The notes: generated by a model not told the origin, from the sequence alone. Positions 52,517 to 61,396 are shown, counted from the stretch's first letter. The stretch: 64,000 nucleotides of DNA from G963662985 sp963662985 (GCA_963662985.1 OY760067.1:1364001-1428000); one strand, 5' to 3'. Numbers and translations: made by a program.

Positions 52517-53209
52517 ATGAGTAAAATATTGATTATTGATGATGAAAAAGATATTGTGAATTTGTTGTCCGATCAATTAACTGCAAAAGGACATCAAGTT
52601 TTAGCGGCCTATGATGGCGAACAAGGGATAGAATTAGCAAAACAACAACCAGATCTAATTCTCTTGGATATAATGATGCCTAAAGTGAATGGCTTTGAAT
52701 TTTGTAATCAAATTCGTGATGAGCTATTTTGCCCAATTCTCTTTTTAAGTGCAAAGCAATCAGAAAGCGACAAAATCAAAGCGCTCAACCTTGGGGGCGA
52801 TGATTATATCACCAAGCCATTTGGTCTGCGCGAACTGATTGCCAAAATAGAAGCAAACTTGCGCCGTGAAAAACGATCTCAATATCTCAATACAGCCAAT
52901 AAGCGAACAAAACTTTATTTTGGTGACTTAAGTGTAGATAGTAAAGGCTGTGAGGTTAGAATTGCTGGAGAAAAAATTGATTTCACCAAAAGGGAATATG
53001 AAATAGTGGAGTTTTTGGCCTTCAATTCAGGTCAAGTTTTTTCAAGAGAGCAAATCTATGAGCAAATTTGGGGATATGGCACGAATGGGATTGCAAACAC
53101 AGTCGTAGAGCATATCAAAAAAATAAGAGCAAAACTCTCACAATATGCGCCATCAGTAGAGTATATCTCTACTGTATGGGGCATTGGGTATAAGTGGAAT
53201 CGTTTCTAG
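52517..53209 (+). CDS. OmpR-family response regulator
   Basis: A 230-residue DNA-binding regulator: receiver domain with the acid pair Asp8-Asp9, phospho-acceptor Asp51 (LLDIMMPKVNG) and Lys100 (YITKPFGLRE); winged-helix domain with YEIVEFLAFNSGQVFSREQIYEQIWG. The ATG at 52517 is used because TAGGA is 8 bp before it; the TTG one codon earlier is unlikely. Probably regulates the exporter just upstream in answer to a cell-wall peptide antibiotic. The kinase gene follows after 8 bp. Confidence 0.93.
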   Translation: MSKILIIDDEKDIVNLLSDQLTAKGHQVLAAYDGEQGIELAKQQPDLILLDIMMPKVNGFEFCNQIRDELFCPILFLSAKQSESDKIKALNLGGDDYITKPFGLRELIAKIEANLRREKRSQYLNTANKRTKLYFGDLSVDSKGCEVRIAGEKIDFTKREYEIVEFLAFNSGQVFSREQIYEQIWGYGTNGIANTVVEHIKKIRAKLSQYAPSVEYISTVWGIGYKWNRF

Positions 53210-53217
53210 GAACTTAG

Positions 53218-54654
53218 ATGTTTAAAAAAAATCAAAACCTATCGTTGATTAAACAATTTCAACTTAATATTGTTAGAATTCTTGTTTTCTCTTTAGGGGC
53301 CACGATCATTACTTATTTGTTTGCATTCATTTTGTTTGAAACCATCAACTATAAAAGCCTGTATCCTGCAAATTATTATGAAAATCAAATTCCAGCGATT
53401 GAAGAATATATTCAGCAAAAAAATGTGCAATTACTCAACTCTTCTCAAAAAGAAAATCTTGAACAGCAAATTGACCCCAATGGAATAAAATATCAAGTTA
53501 TTGATGAAAATGCAGAATTTCTATATGGCACTTTTTCCGAACCGATTATTCAATCAAAACAAGAAATATATACTTATTTAAATAATTTGACCCGCCTCAA
53601 TGACGAATTTGTTCGAACCACGCCGCTGTTAGATCAAAATGCAAACATCAAAGGGGCGGTTCTGCTTTCCTATCAAATAAAAATCCAAACGATTAATCAA
53701 ACTTCATGGTTATTTATTCTGATTTTATGCGTCGCATTAGGGTCTCCATTTTTATATATGATTGGGTTTACGATATTGTTCTCCAAAAAATTTGTAAACA
53801 ACATCAACGCCCCCCTCAGTATTCTTGAAAATGCAGCGAATAATATCAAAGAAAAAAACTTAGATTTTGAAATTAACTATCAATCTGAAAATGAACTTGG
53901 CAAATTAGCCAATGCGTTTTCTGAAATGAAAGAAGCATTGAAAAACTCATTGGAAAAACAATGGAAAATGGAGCAAGATCGCATTGAAATGGTGGAATCT
54001 CTTGCGCATGATCTTAAGACACCATTATCCATTCTTCAAATGTACGCAGAAGCACTTGAAGAGGATTCCCTTGAAGATGTTGAGAAAAAACAAAGATATT
54101 TACAAGTGTTGCAAGAAAATATTCAAAAAAGTATTTATTATGTAAAGCAAATGCAATACATGAGCGAACTAGACACATTCGACTCGCAAATAGATCTCGC
54201 CCCCGTTAATCTAAAACAATTTATCCTTCAAAAAACCAATAATTATCAGTTGAAATTTCAACAAGCGTATATTAATTTTAGCTGTCGGTTTGAAGGTGAT
54301 TTTAAGACAAATCTTTCATTAAACGCGAATAATCTTGAACGCATTCTTAATAACCTATTTGAGAATAGCCTATCGCACACCCCTCAAGGCGGAGAAATTT
54401 TGTTGGATGTAAAGAATCAAGATCAGACAATTTATTATCAGTTAACAGATACAGGGGTTGGTTTTTCAGAAAAAGATATCGAAAAAGGGTTTGAGAAATT
54501 TTATCGAGGGGATTATGCCAGAACCAATAAAAATAATAATATTGGTTTAGGATTATTTATTGCTAAAAAACTGATTGAACAAATGGGGGGAGGTATTGAG
54601 CTTAGCAACAATCCGCAAGGGGGAGCTTGTGTTAATTTTTGGCATCCCCTCTAA
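53218..54654 (+). CDS. Sensor histidine kinase
   Basis: A 478-residue membrane kinase. Two spans (about 20-42 and 160-185) flank an outer sensor of about 115 residues; HAMP-like linker (INAPLSILENAANNIKEK); H-box SLAHDLKTPLSIL with His near 264; N-box NNLFENSLSHTP; G1 DTGVGFSEKDIEKGFEKFYRG; G2 NNIGLGLFIAKKL. Partner of the regulator 8 bp upstream. The larger outer domain differs from the tiny sensors of BceS-type kinases and is closer to LanK/SpaK-like kinases, which detect the peptide directly. Confidence 0.93.
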   Translation: MFKKNQNLSLIKQFQLNIVRILVFSLGATIITYLFAFILFETINYKSLYPANYYENQIPAIEEYIQQKNVQLLNSSQKENLEQQIDPNGIKYQVIDENAEFLYGTFSEPIIQSKQEIYTYLNNLTRLNDEFVRTTPLLDQNANIKGAVLLSYQIKIQTINQTSWLFILILCVALGSPFLYMIGFTILFSKKFVNNINAPLSILENAANNIKEKNLDFEINYQSENELGKLANAFSEMKEALKNSLEKQWKMEQDRIEMVESLAHDLKTPLSILQMYAEALEEDSLEDVEKKQRYLQVLQENIQKSIYYVKQMQYMSELDTFDSQIDLAPVNLKQFILQKTNNYQLKFQQAYINFSCRFEGDFKTNLSLNANNLERILNNLFENSLSHTPQGGEILLDVKNQDQTIYYQLTDTGVGFSEKDIEKGFEKFYRGDYARTNKNNNIGLGLFIAKKLIEQMGGGIELSNNPQGGACVNFWHPL

Positions 54655-54757
54655 AACGGCTTTGTTATAAAACGTTAATCTTTCCAATAGTAAATTAAAT
54701 TGAGTCTACTTAGTCATATATAGACCAGTTAGTATAATTAAATCTTAAGGAAAGAAA

Positions 54758-55669
54758 ATGTTAAACTCAAAAAATGATGTGCAACAAATAACCTCCATCC
54801 ACAAAGCGACTAACATTGCCTCTGTCTCCTTAAATGTTGCCAATTTAGAGAATCAAATTAACTTCTATCAAAAAGCACTTGGCATGCACCTCCACTGGAA
54901 AGATGAACGCCAAGCTAGCCTTGGGAATGGAGAAAATGAACTTCTTCATCTTACCCAACACTCCGACAATAAGCGTTACCGAGGCACCACAGGGCTCTAT
55001 CACTTTGCCGTACTCTTCCCCAACCAAGCAGAGTTTGCCCGTGCTGTCGCCCGTCTCTATCAACTTCAAGTGCCCAATGCCCCCACAGATCACATTCAAA
55101 CCAAAGCAACCTACTTTGATGATCCTGAAGGAAATGGGATTGAGCTGTATGCAGAATCTCCAGAAGATGGACACTGGGTGATGACGGATCAGAATTATGT
55201 TGCCTATCGGACGGATGGTTATCTGAGTAATGGCCGTGAGCCGATGGACTTAGATCGTCTTTTTTCTCATCTCAAAAAAGGAGAAGAGCTCAATGTGCCA
55301 GTCTCTCAAGAGACTCGTATCGGCCATGTACATTTGTATATGAGCCATGTGCAGCCCGCTTTAGATTTCTATCATGGCATTCTTGGGTTTGATATTATGG
55401 GGCGTTCTAGTAATTACAAAATGGCATTTGTCTCAGCTGGTGGCTATCATCATCATATTGGCCTTAATGCTTGGCAAGGGGAAGGCGCTCCTTTCGCACC
55501 AGCAGATGCACTCGGTCTAAAATATTTTACAGTGAAGTTGCCCACTGAAACAGCGCTCTCTGAAGTGGTCAGTAGAGTGGAAAATGCTCAAATCCCTTAT
55601 GAAAAAACGGAGGAAGGTTTTCTCCTTCATGATCCATCTAAGAATGGTGTTTTACTCCGCAATTTTTAA
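54758..55669 (+). CDS. Two-domain VOC (glyoxalase/dioxygenase-type) protein
   Basis: A 303-residue protein with two vicinal-oxygen-chelate units, close in layout to Bacillus CatE/YfiE: first IASVSLNVANLENQINFYQK ... DPEGNGIELYAESP, second IGHVHLYMSHVQPALDFYHG ... HHHIGLNAW. Metal His residues are in the second unit (GHVHL, HHHIG), but the final Glu position of that unit reads NGVLLRNF, so the metal site may use another residue or be weak. Extradiol dioxygenase activity on catechols should not be assumed in an anaerobe. AAGGAAAG precedes the ATG. Confidence 0.82.
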   Translation: MLNSKNDVQQITSIHKATNIASVSLNVANLENQINFYQKALGMHLHWKDERQASLGNGENELLHLTQHSDNKRYRGTTGLYHFAVLFPNQAEFARAVARLYQLQVPNAPTDHIQTKATYFDDPEGNGIELYAESPEDGHWVMTDQNYVAYRTDGYLSNGREPMDLDRLFSHLKKGEELNVPVSQETRIGHVHLYMSHVQPALDFYHGILGFDIMGRSSNYKMAFVSAGGYHHHIGLNAWQGEGAPFAPADALGLKYFTVKLPTETALSEVVSRVENAQIPYEKTEEGFLLHDPSKNGVLLRNF

Positions 55670-55686
55670 CCTCATGATTTGTTGAA

Positions 55687-55724
55687 GAAAAGGGCACTTG
55701 GCAACAGGTGCTCTTTTCGATTTA
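55687..55724 (+). terminator. Terminator after the VOC gene
   Basis: GAAAAGGGCAC pairs with GTGCTCTTTTC over 11 bp (one G-T). Confidence 0.75.
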
Positions 55725-55786
55725 AATAGTACTTTCTGATAAAATAAATATAGTAATTTATTTCAATTCAAGAAAATAGGAATAAT

Positions 55787-56695
55787 ATGCCAAGATTAAC
55801 GTTAGGTGTTCGCCTGTTTAGCGCCCTTCTCAAACTCATTCGTTTCAAAAATGGATTTTCTTTTAAACGATTAATGCAAAACAATACCGTTATGCATCAT
55901 GTCAATCCGCCTCGTTTTATCCAACGTGTTTTTGATTGTCATAAAAATATCATTGACGGGCATCCAGTTTGGACCATTCAGCCTAAAAATAGCACACCTA
56001 CCAACCACATCCTTTTTTTTCATGGTGGTGCCTATATTCAAACTTTTACAATTTTTCATTGGCGTTTTATCGCTCAAATTGTGCTCACTCAAGGTTGTGC
56101 TGTCCATGCCCCCAACTATCCATTGGCACCTCAAAGTCAAGCGAATGAAACCATTCACATGACTCTTCGAACATATAAGCACATTCTTGAACAAGACGCA
56201 TGTGAAAAGATTATCTTAATGGGAGATTCAGCTGGAGGTGGCTTAGCACTTGCCCTTACGCAATTAATTCGAGATCAAGGATTATGTCTTCCCGTTCACA
56301 CTATCATGCTTTCACCATGGTTGGATATTCGTTTGAATAATCCTGTAATCCCAGAAGTGGATAAAGTAGATCCTTTATTAGGGATTGAAGGACTCATTGA
56401 AGCAGGCAAGTCCTATGCAGGTGAATTACCGCCAGACCATCCTTTTGTCAGCCCCATCACTGGTAATTTAGAGAATCTTCCCCCTATATCTACTTTCATT
56501 GGCACGCATGATATTCTCTATCCCGATTGTGTTAAGCTTAAAAATGAACTCCAAGCATTAGGCAATGAAGGAATTTATTATGAAGCAGAAGGAATGCTGC
56601 ATGATTGGGTGCTTTATCCGCTTCTTTCTTCATTAGATAGTCGTCTTACAATATTTAAGATCATTCGAGAATCATTTCAGCAAGCAAATATATAA
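55787..56695 (+). CDS. Alpha/beta hydrolase of the HSL/acetyl-esterase type
   Basis: A 302-residue cytoplasmic esterase/lipase-like enzyme. Oxyanion-hole motif FFHGGAYIQT, nucleophile Ser near 148 in LMGDSAGGGLALAL, catalytic Asp in THDILYPD and His in MLHDWVLYP. This is the HSL family (bacterial acetyl-hydrolases such as Aes relatives). The natural ester is not known. AGGAATA precedes the ATG. Independent unit, with a terminator before it and an untranslated gap of about 155 bp after it carrying only a TATAAT (56774-56779). Confidence 0.9.
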   Translation: MPRLTLGVRLFSALLKLIRFKNGFSFKRLMQNNTVMHHVNPPRFIQRVFDCHKNIIDGHPVWTIQPKNSTPTNHILFFHGGAYIQTFTIFHWRFIAQIVLTQGCAVHAPNYPLAPQSQANETIHMTLRTYKHILEQDACEKIILMGDSAGGGLALALTQLIRDQGLCLPVHTIMLSPWLDIRLNNPVIPEVDKVDPLLGIEGLIEAGKSYAGELPPDHPFVSPITGNLENLPPISTFIGTHDILYPDCVKLKNELQALGNEGIYYEAEGMLHDWVLYPLLSSLDSRLTIFKIIRESFQQANI

Positions 56696-56773
56696 TGAGA
56701 GCTTCTGATAGATTCTGACAGTCTCAATTTTGAGTTGAGAGAGACTTGATAGAGATTGCAATCTCCTCCATTC

Positions 56774-56779
56774 TATAAT
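56774..56779 (+). promoter_or_regulatory. -10 box TATAAT before the DUF4173 gene
   Basis: Perfect TATAAT 72 bp before the ATG at 56852; no -35 at usual spacing. Confidence 0.35.
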
Positions 56780-56851
56780 CATAGTGATCGCATATTTTTT
56801 GCAGATCGCAACTCTACCATATTGGTAAATAAATAGAAAGTGAAGGAACAT

Positions 56852-58708
56852 ATGTCTGAAACAATCACGAATCTAGAAAATGAAACAATAACCAAACCAT
56901 CCAAATTCAAAAGCAAACGACTTTGGTGGATCTTTACCGTTATAGTTATTATCACTATCGGTCGGGATGTTCTCATCAGTCCACCCCAATGGAAATCATT
57001 TAATGATCATTTTTCTGCAATTGGATTTTTCCTTTGGGTTGCTCTCAGCACAATCCTATTACTGATAGAAAAGAGAAGGCTGTCTAAATTGGCATTTGTG
57101 GATTATTATCACGCATTGTCGATTTTGCTACTTGCTTTCGTTCCCATCTGGCGCACAGAAGAATTGGTCTTCATCCCCGCTATCATACTCTCAATCGCTC
57201 TTTTGTTAGCCATGCTTCTGTCTTCAGACCGATCATATTTAGCGCAAGGCACTTTACTTGGAGTTGTCGTTCGCTTTTTTGGCACAATTGGCCGTGGATT
57301 TCAAGGTCTTGGCACTTCTTTCCAAACTCTCAAACAAGAAACACCTAAAGAGCGATCACGCAAAATCATTCTCTCAGTTCTGTTTGGGCTTCTCTTGGCG
57401 CTTCCATGGGTAGTGGTTTTCTTAGCGCTTTTTTCTAGTGCAGATGCAATTTTCCAAAATCGTTTAGAAAATATCTTTGAAATTATCTCCTTTGAATTGA
57501 TCTTACGAATCATTGTAAATTTATTTTGGTTAGTGGTATTCAGTGTGCTCTTCTTTGGTTATCTTAGCAACCTCGATACAAAACCATCAAAATTCAAGAC
57601 CCCCACATTTCTTGGCAGTATTGAGGTTATCATAGTTCTTGGCACTGTTATTCTGATCTTCTTAAGCTTTATTATCATTCAATTCAGATACTTTTTTGCT
57701 GGCGAACAAATGATTAACGTTGATGGGTACACCTATGCAACCTATGCACGACGAGGTACCAGTGAATTGATTTTCGCAAGTGCCCTTGCTATCGGTATGT
57801 TGCAGATACTCAAATTCTTCAAGAAACAAGCTTCCCCCACAGGAGATCGCATTTTCAAAATCGGCTACGGCGTACTAATTGCAGAAATTGGGATTGTGCT
57901 TATCTCTGCCTATCAACGACTTCGTCTGCTTGAGAACACCTATGGCGTCACCTCAATTCGTCTCACTGGGCATGTCTTCATCATTACCATGGCGGTTTTC
58001 TTGATTGCACTATATCTTGATGAACTTTTGCTCAAACAAAACCATCTTCTCTTTTTGCTCAGCTCATGGGCTACCGTTTTTGTTCTCACTCTTGCGGCAC
58101 TCAACATGCCAGCTATGGCAGTACGCATCAATCAAGATGTTCATGGAGATGCTGGTATTGATTGGTATTATCTACGTTCACTTCCAGATGACGGTGTACC
58201 TGCTTTGATCGAAAGCCTACAGTCGCAAGACTTTGATCAAACTCAAATGGGAAACACTGCCAATCAAGCACAATATGAAGAAATGTTGGCTGAGCTCAGT
58301 TGCCGTGAATTTAATAATCATTATTTTCTTGGTCAACAAATTCCCAATTCTCGTTGGTATTGGCGTATTGATATGCTCAAAGCGATAATAGCCATTGAAG
58401 ATAACAAAACACTCTGGGCAGACTATCCTGTGCAAACTGATCTTGAAATTTGCAAACAATACACTAGCGTAGATCAATGTTTTGTCAATCAAGATCTTTT
58501 AGAACAAGTGCAACAAGAGCCTTGGCATGCCTTTTATGTAGACCTCACAAAATACGATCAAGAAGAATTGCAAGATCAGCTTCAAAATCTCTTAGAAGAT
58601 CAATACTATAAAAATTTATCAGCCGAAGATCTTGAGGTTGAACTTCAATATATTCAAGAAAATTACACGCGATATTATTGTGATATTGATTACTACAGAG
58701 GCTGGTAA
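56852..58708 (+). CDS. DUF4173 multi-span membrane protein
   Basis: About 618 residues with 11-13 membrane spans in the first 420, and a soluble C-terminal region of about 180 residues rich in Asp/Glu/Gln/Tyr. The signature GYTYATYARRGTSELIFAS, RLLENTYGVTSIRLTGH and NMPAMAVRINQD match the DUF4173/DUF4153 family, of unknown function. The ATG at 56852 is preferred over a GTG at 56840 because AAGGA lies just before it. A terminator follows the gene. Confidence 0.85.
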   Translation: MSETITNLENETITKPSKFKSKRLWWIFTVIVIITIGRDVLISPPQWKSFNDHFSAIGFFLWVALSTILLLIEKRRLSKLAFVDYYHALSILLLAFVPIWRTEELVFIPAIILSIALLLAMLLSSDRSYLAQGTLLGVVVRFFGTIGRGFQGLGTSFQTLKQETPKERSRKIILSVLFGLLLALPWVVVFLALFSSADAIFQNRLENIFEIISFELILRIIVNLFWLVVFSVLFFGYLSNLDTKPSKFKTPTFLGSIEVIIVLGTVILIFLSFIIIQFRYFFAGEQMINVDGYTYATYARRGTSELIFASALAIGMLQILKFFKKQASPTGDRIFKIGYGVLIAEIGIVLISAYQRLRLLENTYGVTSIRLTGHVFIITMAVFLIALYLDELLLKQNHLLFLLSSWATVFVLTLAALNMPAMAVRINQDVHGDAGIDWYYLRSLPDDGVPALIESLQSQDFDQTQMGNTANQAQYEEMLAELSCREFNNHYFLGQQIPNSRWYWRIDMLKAIIAIEDNKTLWADYPVQTDLEICKQYTSVDQCFVNQDLLEQVQQEPWHAFYVDLTKYDQEELQDQLQNLLEDQYYKNLSAEDLEVELQYIQENYTRYYCDIDYYRGW

Positions 58709-58724
58709 GTTTAAATAAATTAAT

Positions 58725-58758
58725 AAAAAAAGCTTCTTATTCAATAAGGAGCTTTTTT
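58725..58758 (+). terminator. Terminator after the DUF4173 gene
   Basis: AAAAGCTtCTTAT/ATAAGgAGCTTTT with T run. Confidence 0.82.
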
Positions 58759-58856
58759 GTTAAAAAATTGAAAAATTTAAACATTGATTAATCTGTATTA
58801 TGATAATTTACTCCTAATTAATGATATACTGTTATAAGTAATTGGGGGAAGCACCA

Positions 58857-58925
58857 ATGAACAAAAATCCTGCGTCCAAAACCATCATAAATATCCCTCT
58901 CAATAAATGTATCTATATTTTTTAG
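58857..58925 (+). CDS. Possible 22-residue leader peptide
   Basis: A short open frame (MNKNPASKTIINIPLNKCIYIF) with a strong ribosome site GGGGGAAG eight bases before its ATG. Its stop TAG is the first part of the TAGGAG ribosome site of the next gene, so ribosomes finishing it would sit on that site. A TATAAG (58833-58838) lies upstream. No homology is known to me; it could be a real leader peptide or chance. Confidence 0.35.
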   Translation: MNKNPASKTIINIPLNKCIYIF

Positions 58926-58933
58926 GAGAAAAA

Positions 58934-59575
58934 ATGAAGAACAAAACATTATTAGTTATTGTATTTGCTTTAATCGCAGTCCTTGCAATTGGACATTTTT
59001 CAGCAGGTGCTGCTACAGGTTCAACTCTCGAAGAACAAGCCAGTCAAGCTTGTACAACTTTCGGAGGCACATTTGTCTATAATGCTGCCAATGAAACAGG
59101 TGTTTGTTATAACCTACAAGATGCTTGGACTTTACGCCATGTTTGTGGCAGTGAAGATTATGGCTATATCACTATTTATGCTGATAAAAATAAAATAGGT
59201 GGAACAATTAGTGATCCACTTACTTATATGACAAACTTCCATTGTGGTTTTATTGATCTTTCACAAAAAACTATTGAACAACAAGGACGTTGTAAGTTCT
59301 CTTCAGTGGGTGATGCCTATTTAGGCGGTACAGTATCTACAACTGGTATGGGAGCTCCCAATATCCTTCGTTTACAAGCAAATGGTAAAACTTTTAAACT
59401 TCCTGTTATCGAAAGCTCAATTAATCAATTAGATGACGGCACATTCAAAGCAGAATACTATACCATTGATCCATTAACCAGCCAACCACTCGTTCAACCT
59501 GGTGCGTATAAAGCAGATTGTATGGGAACTGGTGGTACTGCTGGAACACAATTTAATGTCACAATTACCAGATAA
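58934..59575 (+). CDS. Secreted cysteine-containing protein, unknown function
   Basis: A 213-residue protein with a clear signal peptide (KNKTLLVIVFALIAVLAIGHFSA, cleavage near AGA-ATG). The mature part has paired cysteines spread along it (QACTTFGG, GVCYNL, HVCGSED, FHCGFI, GRCKFS, ADCMGTGG), suggesting disulfides in an extracytoplasmic beta-rich domain. No family recognised. The ATG at 58934 has AGGAG six bases before it; an upstream TGT/ATG at 58907 in frame would bury the signal peptide. Terminator follows. Confidence 0.75.
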   Translation: MKNKTLLVIVFALIAVLAIGHFSAGAATGSTLEEQASQACTTFGGTFVYNAANETGVCYNLQDAWTLRHVCGSEDYGYITIYADKNKIGGTISDPLTYMTNFHCGFIDLSQKTIEQQGRCKFSSVGDAYLGGTVSTTGMGAPNILRLQANGKTFKLPVIESSINQLDDGTFKAEYYTIDPLTSQPLVQPGAYKADCMGTGGTAGTQFNVTITR

Positions 59576-59592
59576 TCAAAAATAGTTTTAAT

Positions 59593-59626
59593 AAAAAGCA
59601 ACTCTTTTTACAGAGTTGCTTTTTTG
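59593..59626 (+). terminator. Bidirectional terminator
   Basis: AAAAAGCAACTC/GAGTTGCTTTTTT between convergent genes. Confidence 0.9.
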
Positions 59627-60243
59627 TTATTTAAATCTCGACACCAGCGGAAATCGCAGAGTTCTGTTCCTTGTGCCAATGTGCTTGTTCGATGCCAAGA
59701 AACTTTTGGCATCATTGCCGAAAGCCAATCATCTGTATGACAAAAACAAGCAGTTAATTCTGGTACATTATAACGTTGCATCATATCAAAGTAATAACAA
59801 CGTTTTACATTCATTGCAAAACAGTTATCAGAGTCTTCAATAATTTGTTCGGAGTTAGGCAAATACGAATTACGACTCATCGCTCGCAAAGAATAGCGTA
59901 CCAAAGGATAGGGGTCTGGCAACTTACCCACTAGTTTCATCCCTTGTTTCTGCACTTTGAACAAAACTTCTTGAAAAAGTGTATCTATCCATTCGATTGC
60001 TTTTTCGCTTGCGATCTCTTCTTTGCCTAAAACAGTATAGATAGCAATTGCAGGGGCAACTCGTTTCAAAAACAATTTCCATTGAGAGCCATGCGCTGTT
60101 TGGCTGGTAGCCTTGACTAGTTCAATATATGTTTTTTGAATTTCAGATAGTATTCTTTTGGCTTGTGCTTCTTCAAAATGACTAGATAGGTGTGGATAAA
60201 AAGATTTAGAATAAGGAAATTTATTCATCCAATTGGCAAACAT
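59608..60243 (-). CDS. ATC-hydrolase-like (L-2-amino-thiazoline-4-carboxylic acid hydrolase family)
   Basis: A 211-residue soluble helical protein with the family C-terminus: FAMNVKRCYYFDMMQRYNVP, ELTACFCHTDDWLSAMMPKVSW, then RTSTLAQGTELCDFRW. This matches the PF14196 group named for a Pseudomonas enzyme that opens L-2-amino-thiazoline-4-carboxylate toward cysteine. Most members lie in anaerobes and are untested, and no cysteine-pathway gene is adjacent, so the reaction should not be taken as shown. It overlaps a terminator and follows a zinc-ribbon gene by 6 bp. Confidence 0.85.
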   Translation of the reverse strand: MFANWMNKFPYSKSFYPHLSSHFEEAQAKRILSEIQKTYIELVKATSQTAHGSQWKLFLKRVAPAIAIYTVLGKEEIASEKAIEWIDTLFQEVLFKVQKQGMKLVGKLPDPYPLVRYSLRAMSRNSYLPNSEQIIEDSDNCFAMNVKRCYYFDMMQRYNVPELTACFCHTDDWLSAMMPKVSWHRTSTLAQGTELCDFRWCRDLNNKKATL

Positions 60244-60249
60244 ATAGGC

Positions 60250-60981
60250 TCACTGCCCCAATATCTGCATCTTTGCATATACTTCCGTAAGCATCTCTTG
60301 CATTGCGTTCACAGTATTCTCAAGCGTATTTACCTGTTGTGTCAATTGGAAAATAAAGAATCCAGCCACAATCAATCCCACAAACAAGATTGCAATTGTT
60401 ACCATCATTAAAGATTGATTTGCACGATACCGCGCCAATTCTTCATCATAGTTAACTGAAGTAGATAATTGAGATTTTGTTGATGTTGTGGATTGCGGTT
60501 TTGGTGAGTCTGTTTTGGTTTTATTTTCAGACTGTTTAGAAGCTGTTTTTCCTTTTCCATATCGTTGCGTAGGAATCACAGTTTTTGTTTGAATAATTGC
60601 AGAGCGTACTTTGTTAGTCTCTGCGAGATCTTCCATGTCATCTTCTAATTCAAGAGCATCATCCAAAGCAATATCCTCTAAGCTGTCTCGCAATGTTGCC
60701 ATTGGTTTTGTGATACTTTGTGTATTTTCAAGTGGTGCGTTCTCCAAAATTGGCATCAATCGACCAGTTTCTGGGCAATAATGTAATTCTTTTTGATGAG
60801 GCTGTCCGCAAAATGGACATTCGATTGTGTCTTCATATGGAATCATTTCCGCAGGTAACAATACTCTTCCAGTGTGTTCACAAAAGATAGTGCCACTTGG
60901 ATGTAATCGTCCACAGATTGCACATAAAAACACATCGTTGGTTGGATTGATAGAATTTGAATCGTTTATTTTACTCATCAC
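60250..60981 (-). CDS. Double zinc-ribbon protein with C-terminal membrane segment
   Basis: A 243-residue protein. Two N-terminal treble-clef/zinc-ribbon like units (CAICGRLHPSGTIFCEHTGR and CPFCGQPHQKELHYCPETGR) are followed by an acidic stretch, a basic Lys/Ser/Thr linker, one membrane span (LMMVTIAILFVGLIVAGFFIF) and a coiled-coil tail (QLTQQVNTLENTVNAMQEML). The second zinc position of each unit is Cys or His with unusual spacing. Function unknown; such ribbon-anchor proteins are common in Anaerolineae-like genomes. 6 bp upstream of the ATC-hydrolase-like gene. Confidence 0.7.
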   Translation of the reverse strand: MMSKINDSNSINPTNDVFLCAICGRLHPSGTIFCEHTGRVLLPAEMIPYEDTIECPFCGQPHQKELHYCPETGRLMPILENAPLENTQSITKPMATLRDSLEDIALDDALELEDDMEDLAETNKVRSAIIQTKTVIPTQRYGKGKTASKQSENKTKTDSPKPQSTTSTKSQLSTSVNYDEELARYRANQSLMMVTIAILFVGLIVAGFFIFQLTQQVNTLENTVNAMQEMLTEVYAKMQILGQ

Positions 60982-61131
60982 AAGATCCTCAAAACTTCAG
61001 AATTAAATTAAGTATACCCTAAACACTGTTGCTTGTCTTACTTGCATAGCCTCAATTAAGGTAAAATAATACACATCACTGCATACAGTAAATATAATTT
61101 GTAATTTAGTGATAGAAAACGGGAGGCCGTC

Positions 61132-61335
61132 ATGGCGATCACATGTAAGAAATGTGGCTTAGAATATCTTCGTGAAATTGAATATTGTGGTCATTGTGGC
61201 ACATTCATCGCAGAACAGAAAAAAGAAGTGATCTATTGCCCGGTTTGTAACGCAAGAACGCTCCACAATGCACATTATTGTGTGGAATGTGGCAAAGCTT
61301 TGCCTCAAGCACAACAAACAACTCCTCAATCTTAA
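61132..61335 (+). CDS. Small double zinc-ribbon protein
   Basis: A 67-residue protein with two CxxC-x(n)-CxxC ribbons (CKKCGLEYLREIEYCGHCG and CPVCNARTLHNAHYCVECG). The repeat is of the DZR/zinc-ribbon type, usually a protein- or RNA-binding module. No other domain. GGGAGG precedes the ATG. Divergent to the longer zinc-ribbon protein at 60250-60981 and perhaps related. Function unknown. Confidence 0.75.
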   Translation: MAITCKKCGLEYLREIEYCGHCGTFIAEQKKEVIYCPVCNARTLHNAHYCVECGKALPQAQQTTPQS

Positions 61336-61367
61336 GGTAGTTAACAGATAATATTTTCACTTCGCCC

Positions 61368-61396
61368 TTGACCCATGCCCCAATTCAAGCTAAAAT
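61368..61396 (+). promoter_or_regulatory. Promoter of ffh
   Basis: TTGACC (61368-61373), exact 17-bp spacer, TAAAAT (61391-61396). The ATG at 61461 follows AAGGAAAG. Confidence 0.8.

Noticed and set aside
54758..55669. Catechol 2,3-dioxygenase as a firm function
   Set aside because: The metal site is incomplete by eye and no aromatic-degradation genes are near; left as VOC protein.
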